A stretch of 64,000 nucleotides of DNA from positions 186,001-250,000 of the forward strand of contig BNBX01000001.1 of the NCBI GenBank assembly GCA_014656175.1. The letters are read 5' to 3'. A program made the translations under genes and the position numbers. This DNA comes from Streptomyces werraensis. GTDB taxonomy: Bacteria > Actinomycetota > Actinomycetes > Streptomycetales > Streptomycetaceae. This document shows, in pieces, positions 35,408-43,240 of this stretch (within the stretch, counting starts at the first letter, position 1; each line of letters starts with the position of its first letter). The notes under the pieces were generated by a model. That model was not told the DNA's origin. It saw nothing but the letters and a program-made list of their open reading frames with translations, and ran no database searches.

Positions 35408-36778
35408 TCAGGCGCGTCCCGAGGTGTCGGGCACGCACCGGCCGTCCACCGTCCGGTACTTCCACCGCGCCCCGTCCCGCACGAGCTCCCGCACCGCCCG
35501 CACGAACCGTGCGACGTGCTCCTCCGGCGTCCCGGCCCCGAAGCTGACCCGGATCGCGTTGAGCGTCCCCGCCTCCGGCGCCCCGCACTCCCCCGCGCCG
35601 CCCGTGTCGCCGCCCAGCAGCCTCCGCACCAGCGGGTGCGCGCAGAACAGACCGTCCCGTACGCCGATGCCGTACTCCGCGGACAGCGCCGCCGCGAAGT
35701 GGGAGCTGTTCCAGCCGTCGACCACGAAGGACAGCACCCCCACGCGCGGCGCGTCGTCGCCGAACAGGGACAGGAACCGTACCTCCGGCACGTCCGCCAG
35801 CCCCTCCCGCACCGCGCGCACCAGGGCGTCCTCCCGCGCGGCCAGCGCGTCGAACCCGGCCTCGGTGAGCGCCTTGCAGGCGGAGGCGATGGCGTAGGCG
35901 CCGATGACGTTGGGCGAGCCGGCTTCGTGGCGGGCGGCGGTCTCGTGCCACTGCACGTCCACTCCCCCGTCCGCGCGCCGGGCGACCGTGCGGCTGGCGC
36001 CGCCGCCGGCGAGGTAGGGCTCGGCCTCGCGCAGCCAGTCGGCGCGGCCGGCCAGCACTCCGGAACCGAAGGGGGCGTACAGCTTGTGCCCGGAGAAGGC
36101 GACCCAGTCGACGTCGAGGTCGCGCACGCCGACCGCGCGGTGCGGGGCGAGCTGGGCGGCGTCGAGCACGATCCGGGCGCCGTGCGCGTGCGCGGCGGCG
36201 GCGAGTTCGCGGACCGGCCACAGTTCGCCGGTGACGTTGGAGGCGCCGGTGACGCAGACCAGCGCCGGCCCGTAGGGGTCGCGGTCGGCGAGGGCGCGCT
36301 CCAGGGTCGCGACGGCCTGCGCGGGGCTGTCGGGGGCGTCGAGGACGGTCACCCGGCCCGCCCGCTGCCAGGGCAGCAGCGCGGCGTGGTGCTCGGTCTC
36401 GAAGACGAACACCTCGCAGCCGTCGGGCAGGGCGGCGGCGAGCAGGTTGAGGGAGTCGGTGGTGGAGCGCGTGAACACCAGGTGATCGTCGGCGCGGCAG
36501 TCCAGGAACTCGGCGACGGTACGGCGGGCGTTCTCGAACAGATCGGTGGAGAGCTGGGAGAGATAGCCCGCGCCGCGGTGGACGCTGCCGTAGTACGGGG
36601 CGTAGGCGGCCACGTCGTCCCAGACCCGCTGCAGGGCGGGGGCGCTGGCGGCGTAGTCGAGGGCGGCGTAGGTGACCTCGCCGCCGGTGACGAGGGGGAC
36701 GGCGACGTCCCGGCCGAGGACGGGCAGCGGGGCGCGGACGGACGGCTCGGCGGCGACGGTGGTGGCGGCGGCAGGCAT
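35408..36778 (-). CDS. Class V aminotransferase, cysteine desulfurase-like
   Basis: PLP enzyme of 456 residues. PLP-binding regions are LDYAASAPAL, TRSTTDSLNLLA, ETEHHAALLPW, VTGASNVTG, VLDAAQLAPH and the Schiff-base Lys in FSGHKLYAPFGSG. VRDGLFCAHPLVRRLLGG contains a Cys in the region of the desulfurase loop, but alignment is needed to say whether it is catalytic. A SAM-IV riboswitch lies in its leader, so it is predicted to respond to S-adenosylmethionine and act in sulfur or methionine metabolism. ATG 36778 follows GGGAG. Confidence 0.87.
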   Translation of the reverse strand: MPAAATTVAAEPSVRAPLPVLGRDVAVPLVTGGEVTYAALDYAASAPALQRVWDDVAAYAPYYGSVHRGAGYLSQLSTDLFENARRTVAEFLDCRADDHLVFTRSTTDSLNLLAAALPDGCEVFVFETEHHAALLPWQRAGRVTVLDAPDSPAQAVATLERALADRDPYGPALVCVTGASNVTGELWPVRELAAAAHAHGARIVLDAAQLAPHRAVGVRDLDVDWVAFSGHKLYAPFGSGVLAGRADWLREAEPYLAGGGASRTVARRADGGVDVQWHETAARHEAGSPNVIGAYAIASACKALTEAGFDALAAREDALVRAVREGLADVPEVRFLSLFGDDAPRVGVLSFVVDGWNSSHFAAALSAEYGIGVRDGLFCAHPLVRRLLGGDTGGAGECGAPEAGTLNAIRVSFGAGTPEEHVARFVRAVRELVRDGARWKYRTVDGRCVPDTSGRA

Positions 36779-36890
36779 GACGGGACTCCCGGAGGGCAGG
36801 GCGGATCCTCGCGCGGGCGGACGGCACGACGGCGGCGCTCCGGCGCGGAGGTGAAGAGTGGAAGGGGATGCGGAGGCGGGGCTCGACGCC

Positions 36891-36911
36891 CTAGCGCATT
36901 CGCTTGCTCAC
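36891..36911 (-). CDS. Six-codon micro-ORF (MSKRMR) between SAM-IV riboswitch and aminotransferase
   Basis: GTG AGC AAG CGA ATG CGC TAG starts at 36911 with a GAGGAG site about seven bases upstream. It ends 112 bases before the aminotransferase ATG. The sequence is basic and has no Met or Cys run that would suggest amino-acid-stall sensing. It could be a ribosome landing site controlled by the riboswitch. It is too short to prove from sequence alone. Confidence 0.45.
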   Translation of the reverse strand: MSKRMR

Positions 36912-36931
36912 AGAAGACTCCTCGACGACCA

Positions 36932-36985
36932 GGACCCCTGGTGTGCGAGGGGTCCGCGCTTGCCGTGAGCCCTGCTGCTCACGGC
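36932..36985 (-). promoter_or_regulatory. Two hairpins between aptamer and micro-ORF, possible expression platform
   Basis: GCCGTGAGC (36962-36970) pairs with GCTCACGGC (36977-36985), and GGACCCCT (36932-36939) with AGGGGTCC (36948-36955). The first directly abuts the aptamer's P1 region. Neither is followed by a clear U-run on the minus strand, so control of translation is as likely as termination. Confidence 0.6.
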
Positions 36986-37071
36986 CTGGTCCTCACCCGG
37001 GGCACCCCGCCACGGACGGAGGGTTGCCGGACAGCCGGCCGGGGCCTGATGGCTGTCACTCATGACCTGAG
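36984..37071 (-). promoter_or_regulatory. SAM-IV riboswitch
   Basis: On the minus strand, GGTCATGAGTGACAGCC opens P1 and P2, GGCTGTC closes P2, and CCGGCAACCCTCC is the conserved SAM core. Then GGCGGGGTGCCCCGGGTGA and GGACC close P1, with a CCCCGG loop able to pair with CCGGG in a pseudoknot. This order fits SAM-IV (found in Actinomycetales) better than SAM-I. Binding of S-adenosylmethionine is expected to turn the downstream gene off. Confidence 0.9.
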
Positions 37072-37139
37072 AGGGAACGTAACCGAGGCGACGGCCGCCC
37101 CGCAACCCGTATCCGGATGGCGGGACGGCCGTACGGCGC

Positions 37140-38204
37140 CTACGCGTTGGTGACGGCGACCCAGCGTTCGAGGACGCGCCTGGCGGCGCCGGAGTCGATC
37201 GACTCGGCGGCCTTCTCCATCCCGGCGCGGAGCTGCTCGGTGAGCGTGCCGGCGCCGGGCTCCAGGGCCACCAGCGCCGCCGCGGAGTTCAGCAGCACCG
37301 CGTCCCGTACGGGGCCCCGTTCGCCGTCCAGCAGCCGGCGGGCGACCTCGGCGTTGTAGGAGGCGTCGGCGCCGCGCAGCGCCTCCACCGGGACCAGCTC
37401 GATGCCGACGTCGCGCGGGTCGAAGGTCTCCTCGGTGACCTTGCCGTCGCGGACCACCCACACCTTGGAGGTGCCGGTGGTGGTCAGCTCGTCGAGGCCG
37501 TCGTCGCCCCGGAACACCAGGGTGGAGTTGCCGCGCCCGGCGAACACCCCGGCCATGATGGGCGCCATCCGTGCGTCGGCGACGCCGACGGCCTGTGCCC
37601 TGACCTTCGCCGGATTGGCCAGCGGGCCGAGGAAGTTGAACACGGTGCGGACGCCGAGCTGGCCGCGGGCGGCGGCCACATGGCGCAGCGCCGGGTGGAA
37701 CCTCACCGCGAAGCAGAAGGTGATGCCGGCCTCCTCGGCGACCTCGGCGACCCGGCGCGGGGTCAGGTCGAGGTTGACGCCCAGCTTCTCCAGCACGTCG
37801 GAGGCGCCGGAGGCGGAGGACGCGGCGCGGTTGCCGTGCTTGACGACCTTCGCACCGGTGCCGGCGACCACGATCGAGGACATGGTGGAGATGTTCACCG
37901 TCCTGGCGCCGTCGCCGCCGGTGCCGACGATGTCGACGGTGGCGCCGGGCACCTCGATGACGTTGGCGTGGTCGTAGAGCGCCCGCACGCAGCCGGTGAT
38001 CTCGTCGACGGTCTCGCCCTTGGCCCGCAGGGACACCGCGAACCCGGCGATCTGCGCGTCGGTCGCCTCGCCGCGCATGATCAGGTCCATCGCCCAGGCG
38101 GCCTCGTCGGCGGTCAGGTCCCGGCCGTCCAGGAGGGTGTTCAGCAGGGCGGGCCAGGAGCGGCCCGCCGCGGTGTCGCCTCCAGCGGGGGTCACAGCGC
38201 TCAT
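37140..38204 (-). CDS. trpD: Anthranilate phosphoribosyltransferase
   Basis: TrpD of 354 residues, second step of tryptophan synthesis (anthranilate plus PRPP). [21 protein letters not shown] is the PRPP-binding GTGGD motif, [22 protein letters not shown] binds anthranilate, and [11 protein letters not shown] completes the site. ATG 38204 has AGGAG five bases upstream. It is about 25 kb from the attenuated trpEG gene, so the tryptophan pathway is scattered. It lies upstream of the SAM-IV leader in the same direction and downstream of the qcr terminator. Confidence 0.97.
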   Translation of the reverse strand: MSAVTPAGGDTAAGRSWPALLNTLLDGRDLTADEAAWAMDLIMRGEATDAQIAGFAVSLRAKGETVDEITGCVRALYDHANVIEVPGATVDIVGTGGDGARTVNISTMSSIVVAGTGAKVVKHGNRAASSASGASDVLEKLGVNLDLTPRRVAEVAEEAGITFCFAVRFHPALRHVAAARGQLGVRTVFNFLGPLANPAKVRAQAVGVADARMAPIMAGVFAGRGNSTLVFRGDDGLDELTTTGTSKVWVVRDGKVTEETFDPRDVGIELVPVEALRGADASYNAEVARRLLDGERGPVRDAVLLNSAAALVALEPGAGTLTEQLRAGMEKAAESIDSGAARRVLERWVAVTNA

Positions 38205-38280
38205 GGTCGCTCCTGACGGTCGTAGCGGGTCCTCGGGGACCGGACGGGTCCCGCACCCACCCTATCCAGCCGCGGGCACG

Positions 38281-38321
38281 GCGAAGGGCCCCCGTCCGCA
38301 GAACGGACGGGGGCCCTTCGC
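38281..38321 (-). terminator. Strong terminator after qcrB
   Basis: Perfect 18-bp stem, GCGAAGGGCCCCCGTCCG (38281-38298) with its complement (38304-38321), loop CAGAA. It ends the qcrCAB transcript 34 bases past the qcrB stop and precedes trpD. Confidence 0.92.
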
Positions 38322-38354
38322 TGTCGTGTGGCGACGTGTGGAGAAGCTCCGGGA

Positions 38355-39992
38355 TCAGTGGTGGCCGTGGCCGCTCGTGATCTCCTTGTACTCCTCGACG
38401 GTCGGCTTCGGAATCTGCGACTCCTCGCCGTAGAAGCCCTTGCTGAGCTTCGCGCGCAGCTTCTCGCTGGCCTTCACCTTGCGCCGGACGCCGTTCTCGT
38501 CGACCTCCGGGCCGAGCTCGAGCGGCTTGGGCTGCTCGTGCGCGGTGAGGGTGTACAGCTGCTCCTGGCTGAGCGGCTCGTGGACCTCGATGAACTCACC
38601 GTGCGGCAGGCGCTTGATGATGCCCGACTCGCGGCCGTGCAGCACCTTCTCCTTGTCCCGGCGCTGCAGGCCGAGGCAGATCCGCTTGGTGACGACGAAC
38701 GCCACGACCGGGGCGACGAAGAACGCGATCCGGACGAACCAGGTGATGGCGTTGATCGACAGGTGGAAGTGCGTGGCCCAGATGTCGTTGCCGCCGCCGA
38801 TGAGGAGCACGAAGTACAGCGTCATCCAGGCGACACCGAACGCGGTGCGCGTCGGGGCGTTGCGCGGGCGGTCCAGGATGTGGTGCTCGCGCTTGTCGCC
38901 GGTGACCCAGGACTCGATGAACGGGTAGACCGCGATGGCCACCAGGACCAGCGGGAAGATCATCAGCGGGATGAACACGCCCAGGACGAGCGTGTGACCC
39001 CAGAAGTTGATCTCCCAGCCCGGCATGACACGGACCAGGCCCTCGGAGAAGCCCATGTACCAGTCCGGCTGGGCGCCGGTGGAGACCATGTCGGGCCGGT
39101 AGGGGCCGATGGCCCAGATCGGGTTGACCGTGGCGATCGCGGCGACGGCCGCGATCACACCGAAGACCAGGAAGAAGAAGCCTCCGGCCTTGGCCATGTA
39201 CACCGGCAGCAGCGGCATGCCGACCACGTTCTTGTTGGTCTTGCCGGGGCCCGGGAACTGCGTGTGCTTGTGGTAGAAGACCAGGATCAGGTGCGCCACC
39301 ACGAGGCCGAGCATGATGCCCGGCAGCAGCAGGACGTGGATCGAGAAGAACCGGGCCACGAAGTCGTCGCCGGGGAACTCGCCGCCGAAGAGGAAGAACG
39401 ACAGGTACGTGCCGACGATCGGCACGGACAGGATCGCGCCCTCCATGAAGCGGATACCGGTGCCGGAGAGCAGGTCGTCCGGGAGCGAGTAGCCGGTGAA
39501 ACCGGTGAACATGCCGAGGACGAGCAGCAGGAAGCCGAACAGCCAGTTGATCTCACGCGGCTTGCGGAACGCGCCGGTGAAGAACACGCGCATCATGTGC
39601 ACGAACATGCCGGCCACGAAGATCAGCGCGGCCCAGTGGTGGATCTGCCGGATGAGCAGACCGCCACGGACGTCGAAGCTGATGTCCAGCGTCGACTTGT
39701 ACGCCTCACTCATCAGCTGGCCCTGCAGCGGGACGTAGCTGCCGTGGTACTCCACCTCGTTCATCGACGGGTGGAAGAACAGGGTCAGGTACACACCCGT
39801 GAGGATGATGATGATGAAGCTGTACAGGCAGATCTCACCCAGCATGAACGACCAGTGGTCGGGGAAGATCTTGCGCATGTTGGCCTTGGCCAGGGAGTAG
39901 ATCCCCAGCCGGCCGTCGGCCCAGTCGGCGACCCGCTCGCCGGCCGGTGCCTTCCCGCGGGCGCGGGAATCGGTGCTGGTCGTAGTACTCAT
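38355..39992 (-). CDS. qcrB: Cytochrome bc1 complex, cytochrome b subunit
   Basis: Protein of 545 residues. The b-type cytochrome core has eight or more membrane helices. Heme-ligand histidines are on two helices (QIHHWAALIFVAGMFVHMMR and FSIHVLLLPGIMLGLVVAHLI), and quinol-site segments include GAILSVPIVG and the Pro-Asp-Trp-Tyr of GAQPDWYMGF. The soluble C-terminal tail of about 120 residues is usual for actinobacterial QcrB. It receives electrons from menaquinol. ATG 39992 overlaps the qcrA stop as ATGA. The three qcr genes form one coupled unit with ctaE. Confidence 0.97.
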   Translation of the reverse strand: MSTTTSTDSRARGKAPAGERVADWADGRLGIYSLAKANMRKIFPDHWSFMLGEICLYSFIIIILTGVYLTLFFHPSMNEVEYHGSYVPLQGQLMSEAYKSTLDISFDVRGGLLIRQIHHWAALIFVAGMFVHMMRVFFTGAFRKPREINWLFGFLLLVLGMFTGFTGYSLPDDLLSGTGIRFMEGAILSVPIVGTYLSFFLFGGEFPGDDFVARFFSIHVLLLPGIMLGLVVAHLILVFYHKHTQFPGPGKTNKNVVGMPLLPVYMAKAGGFFFLVFGVIAAVAAIATVNPIWAIGPYRPDMVSTGAQPDWYMGFSEGLVRVMPGWEINFWGHTLVLGVFIPLMIFPLVLVAIAVYPFIESWVTGDKREHHILDRPRNAPTRTAFGVAWMTLYFVLLIGGGNDIWATHFHLSINAITWFVRIAFFVAPVVAFVVTKRICLGLQRRDKEKVLHGRESGIIKRLPHGEFIEVHEPLSQEQLYTLTAHEQPKPLELGPEVDENGVRRKVKASEKLRAKLSKGFYGEESQIPKPTVEEYKEITSGHGHH

Positions 39993-41047
39993 CCGCGCTC
40001 CCAGAAAGCAGGGCCGACGGGCTCTTCGAAGTCGCCGAGCGCTTCGAGGTAACCCTCGTCGTTCACGCCGATGCGCAGCTGAGGCAGCGGGTGACCGGCG
40101 GGACCGAAGATCACCTTGGCACCGTCGGCGAGGTCGAAGGTGGACTGGTGGCAGGGGCACAGGGCGTGGTGCGTCTGCTGCTCGTACAGGGAGATCGGGC
40201 AACCGACGTGGGTGCAGATCTTCGAGTAGGCCAGGATGCCCTCGTGCGACCACTCGAGCGCGCGCTTGTCCTTGATGTCGTCCGGCTGGATGCGGACCAG
40301 CATCAGGGCGGCCTTGGCGATCTCGTTCTGGAAACCGTGGTCGTGCTCCTCCAGGCCCTCGGGCTTGGCGAAGGTCAGCGAACCCACGATCAGGTCCGAC
40401 GGACGCAGCGGCTCGTTGGTGTTCATGTTGACGAGCAGCTTGCCCTTGGACCACAGGGTGTGGCGCAGCTTCGTCCCGGGCAGCGGCCCGAGGTCGCGCA
40501 GCAGGACCACACCGGAGAGCGGGACCAGGGCGAGCGCGCCGAACATGGTGTTGCGGATCAGCTTCCGGCGGCCGATCACCGACTCCTTGGCGCCCTGGCG
40601 GAAGTCGTCCATGACCTTCGCGCGGACCTCGGGGGCGGCCTCGATCGGGTGACGCTCGTCGGCCAGCTCGTGGTCCGACATCAGCGTGCGGGCCCAGTGG
40701 ACCGCGCCGGCGCCGATGCAGAACAGGGCGAGGCCGAGCGTCATGCCCAGCGCGAAGTTCAGCGCGCTGATGTGGCCGAGCGGCCAGATGTAGACCGCCT
40801 TGTCGACCGGGATGGTCACGTACGAGGCGATGAAGCCGACGGTGGCCAGCATCGACACCGTGAACAGCAGGGCGACCGTGCGCTCGGACCGCTTGGCGGC
40901 CCGCTCGTCGATGTCCTGCACCCGCGGCTCGTGGGGCGGGAGGCCCGGGTCGGCGAACGGGTTCTGCTCGTCCGCGAGCTTCACCGCTCCGTGGCTGGTG
41001 TCCTGCGCTGCGGGCAGGTTCTCTTCGGGAATGTCTTGGCTACTCAT
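39989..41047 (-). CDS. qcrA: Cytochrome bc1 complex, Rieske [2Fe-2S] subunit
   Basis: Protein of 352 residues. The N-terminal part has three membrane helices (about 57-185), as in actinobacterial QcrA, against one in mitochondria. The C-terminal Rieske domain has CTHVGC and CPCHQSTFD, giving two Cys and two His for the cluster. It passes electrons to the diheme QcrC. ATG 41047 overlaps the qcrC stop, and its stop overlaps qcrB. Part of the bcc-aa3 supercomplex. Confidence 0.97.
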   Translation of the reverse strand: MSSQDIPEENLPAAQDTSHGAVKLADEQNPFADPGLPPHEPRVQDIDERAAKRSERTVALLFTVSMLATVGFIASYVTIPVDKAVYIWPLGHISALNFALGMTLGLALFCIGAGAVHWARTLMSDHELADERHPIEAAPEVRAKVMDDFRQGAKESVIGRRKLIRNTMFGALALVPLSGVVLLRDLGPLPGTKLRHTLWSKGKLLVNMNTNEPLRPSDLIVGSLTFAKPEGLEEHDHGFQNEIAKAALMLVRIQPDDIKDKRALEWSHEGILAYSKICTHVGCPISLYEQQTHHALCPCHQSTFDLADGAKVIFGPAGHPLPQLRIGVNDEGYLEALGDFEEPVGPAFWERG

Positions 41048-41856
41048 GACTTCTTGGCCTTTGCGGTCCGAGCGGCGACCCACACGGCGACCGCGATCAG
41101 CGCGCCCAGTCCGAAGATCCACGCGAACAGGCCTTCGGCGACGGGGCCGATACCGCCCAGCGCCAGGCCGCCGTAGCTCTCGGTCTCCTCGCCGTTGACC
41201 GCGTTCAGGTACGCGATGACGTCCTTCTTGTTCTGCTCCGACAGGGTGCTGTCGGGGAAGGAGGGCATGTTCTGCGGGCCGGTGAGCATGGCCTCGTAGA
41301 TGTGCTTCGGCGTGACGCCCTCCAGGTCCGGGGCGTACTTGCCGTGCGTGAGCGCGCCGCCCTTGCCGGTGAAGTTGTGGCACTGCGCGCAGTTGTTGCG
41401 GAACAGCTCGCCGCCCTTGGCCGCGTCGGCGCCCTCGGGGCCGTACTGCTCCTCGGTCGGGACGGCCGGGCCGGCGCCCAGGGAGGCGATGTACGCCGCC
41501 AGCTGGTCGATCTCGGCCTGGGAGTAGATGTTCTTCTTGCGCGGGATCTGCGCAGCCTGCGAGGTGGCGGCCGGCATACGGCCGGTGCTCACCTGGAAGT
41601 CGACCGCCGCAGCGCCCACGCCCACCAGGCTCGGGCCGTCGGAGGTGCCCTGACCGCCGGTGCCGTGGCAGCTCGCGCAGCCGACGGTGTAAAGCTTCTT
41701 GCCCTCCTCGATGGTGAGGGACTGGGCGGTTTCGTCGGCCTGCGCCTTGTCCGCGGGTGCGAACACGGCGTACAGCCCCCCGGTGCATGCCAGCGCGAGG
41801 AGTAGGACGACGAGCGCCGCCAGCGGATGGCGTCGTCGTGCGGAGAGCTTTTTCAC
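41044..41856 (-). CDS. qcrC: Cytochrome bc1 complex, diheme cytochrome c subunit
   Basis: Protein of 270 residues with an N-terminal membrane helix (LAALVVLLLALACTGGLYAVF), two c-heme sites CASCH (60-64) and CAQCH (156-160), and a C-terminal helix (GLFAWIFGLGALIAVAVWVA). Two hemes in one chain replace a soluble cytochrome c, as in all actinobacterial supercomplexes. Start is GTG 41856, 80 bases after ctaE, so it is likely in the same transcript. Confidence 0.97.
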   Translation of the reverse strand: MKKLSARRRHPLAALVVLLLALACTGGLYAVFAPADKAQADETAQSLTIEEGKKLYTVGCASCHGTGGQGTSDGPSLVGVGAAAVDFQVSTGRMPAATSQAAQIPRKKNIYSQAEIDQLAAYIASLGAGPAVPTEEQYGPEGADAAKGGELFRNNCAQCHNFTGKGGALTHGKYAPDLEGVTPKHIYEAMLTGPQNMPSFPDSTLSEQNKKDVIAYLNAVNGEETESYGGLALGGIGPVAEGLFAWIFGLGALIAVAVWVAARTAKAKKS

Positions 41857-41936
41857 GGATTACCCCGGTGTCAGGATCTTCTGCGTCGATGCTTCTGTTG
41901 GGTGCGCTGTGGTCAGCGCGCGCGGATGAGGCCCGC

Positions 41937-42548
41937 CTACTTGATCATGTAGATCGTGGCGAAGAGGCCGATCCAGACGACATCGACGAAGTGCCAGTAG
42001 TAGGACACGACGATGGCCGCGGTGGCCTGCTCGTGGGTGAACCTCCGGGCCGCGTAGGTCCGGCCCAGGACCAGCAGGAAGGCGATCAGGCCGCCCGTCA
42101 CGTGCAGGCCGTGGAAGCCGGTGGTCAGGTAGAACGCCGAGCCGTACGGGTCGGAGGAGAGGGACAGGCCCTCGTGCTTGACCAGCTCGGTGTACTCGAA
42201 GACCTGGCCGCCGATGAACACCGCGCCCATGATGAAGGTGACGATGAACCACATCCGGAGCTTCTTCACGTCACCGCGCTCGGCGGCGAAGACGCCGAGC
42301 TGGCAGGTGAGCGAGGAGAGCACCAGGATCGTGGTGTTCGTCGCCGAGAACGGGAAGTTCAGCAGGTCGGCCTTCTCCGACCAGAAGTCGGGTCCGGTCA
42401 CCGATCGCAGGGTGAAGTACATCGCGAAGAGGGCCGCGAAGAACATCAGCTCGGAACTCAGCCAGATGATGGTTCCGACGCTGGTGAGGTTCGGTCGGTT
42501 GACCGACGGGTGCGCGTGCCCGGTGTCTACTGTCGTTGCTGTCGCCAC
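41937..42548 (-). CDS. ctaE: Cytochrome c oxidase subunit III
   Basis: Membrane protein of 203 residues with five helices; [40 protein letters not shown] and [20 protein letters not shown] are the subunit III signature. It stabilises the core of the oxidase near the oxygen channel. GTG 42548 has no ribosome site, but a CATAAT -10-like hexamer lies six bases upstream, so the mRNA may be leaderless. It heads the ctaE-qcrCAB unit, while ctaC, ctaD and ctaF lie 2 kb away in a separate unit. Confidence 0.95.
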   Translation of the reverse strand: MATATTVDTGHAHPSVNRPNLTSVGTIIWLSSELMFFAALFAMYFTLRSVTGPDFWSEKADLLNFPFSATNTTILVLSSLTCQLGVFAAERGDVKKLRMWFIVTFIMGAVFIGGQVFEYTELVKHEGLSLSSDPYGSAFYLTTGFHGLHVTGGLIAFLLVLGRTYAARRFTHEQATAAIVVSYYWHFVDVVWIGLFATIYMIK

Positions 42549-42549
42549 G

Positions 42550-42564
42550 CCGACATTATGTCGG
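42550..42564. promoter_or_regulatory. Perfect palindrome at the ctaE start
   Basis: CCGACAT-T-ATGTCGG (15 bases), ending one base before the ctaE GTG. On the minus strand it contains the -10-like CATAAT, so a protein bound here would cover the promoter and start site. Confidence 0.55.
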
Positions 42565-42763
42565 TCGCTTATCCCGCCCTCACTCCCGGGGGTGCCGTTC
42601 GGTGTGTTCGCCCCTCCTGGACTGCCCGTATGGCCCAGGGGAGCCCCTTTCGAAGCCGTGTCCGAACCGGTGTTGACGGGCGGTCCGAGGGGGTAGCATC
42701 CGCGCCATCGGTACCCGAAGTTCCCGACAGAGCCGTGCCCTCTCTCTTACGCGTGGAGGAACA

Positions 42764-43165
42764 ATGCAGGCGACCGCCACGGTGCTGGTCTACAGCGACG
42801 ACGCCAACACCCGGGAGCAGGTGCGGCTCGCCACCGGGCGGCGGCCGGCGCCGGACGTGCCCCTCGTGGAGTTCGTGGAGTGCGCGACGCCGGCGGCCGT
42901 GCTCACGGAGCTGGACCGGGGCGGCATCGACGTGTGCGTCCTGGACGGCGAGGCCGTGCCGATGGGCGGCATGGGGCTGTGCCGGCAGATCAAGGACGAG
43001 ATCTTCAACGCCCCTCCGGTGCTGCTGCTGATGGGCCGCCCGCAGGACGCCTGGCTGGCGACCTGGAGCCGCGCGGAGGCCGCGGTGACGCTTCCGGTGG
43101 AGCCGGTGGAGTTCGCGAACGCCCTGGCCTCCCTGCTGCGCCGGAAGGCGCTGGCGGGCGCCTGA
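42764..43165 (+). CDS. Degenerate response-regulator receiver domain protein
   Basis: Protein of 133 residues with the receiver fold alone: VLVYSDDANTREQV has the acidic pair and CVLDGEAVPMGGMGLCRQI keeps an Asp at the phosphorylation site. The usual lysine near the end is replaced (AAVTLPVEP where KP is usual), which removes the switch residue. It therefore probably does not signal by normal phosphorylation. No output domain and no partner kinase are adjacent. ATG 42764 is preceded by GGAGG. It diverges from ctaE and sits between the two respiratory clusters. Confidence 0.82.
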   Translation: MQATATVLVYSDDANTREQVRLATGRRPAPDVPLVEFVECATPAAVLTELDRGGIDVCVLDGEAVPMGGMGLCRQIKDEIFNAPPVLLLMGRPQDAWLATWSRAEAAVTLPVEPVEFANALASLLRRKALAGA

Positions 43166-43240
43166 GGCTTCGGCGCCGGCCCTGGCGGCCGGACGGGGCC
43201 GCCGGCCGCCCGTGGGCGTGCGCGGCGGCCCTGAGCTGTT

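Larger units (their letters stand above)
36779..37139 (-). other. 361-bp leader and intergenic region carrying riboswitch, hairpins and micro-ORF
   Basis: No larger gene fits here. In transcription order it contains the SAM-IV aptamer, two hairpins, a six-codon reading frame and about 110 bases of plain leader before the aminotransferase ATG. The separate elements are listed individually. Confidence 0.8.
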
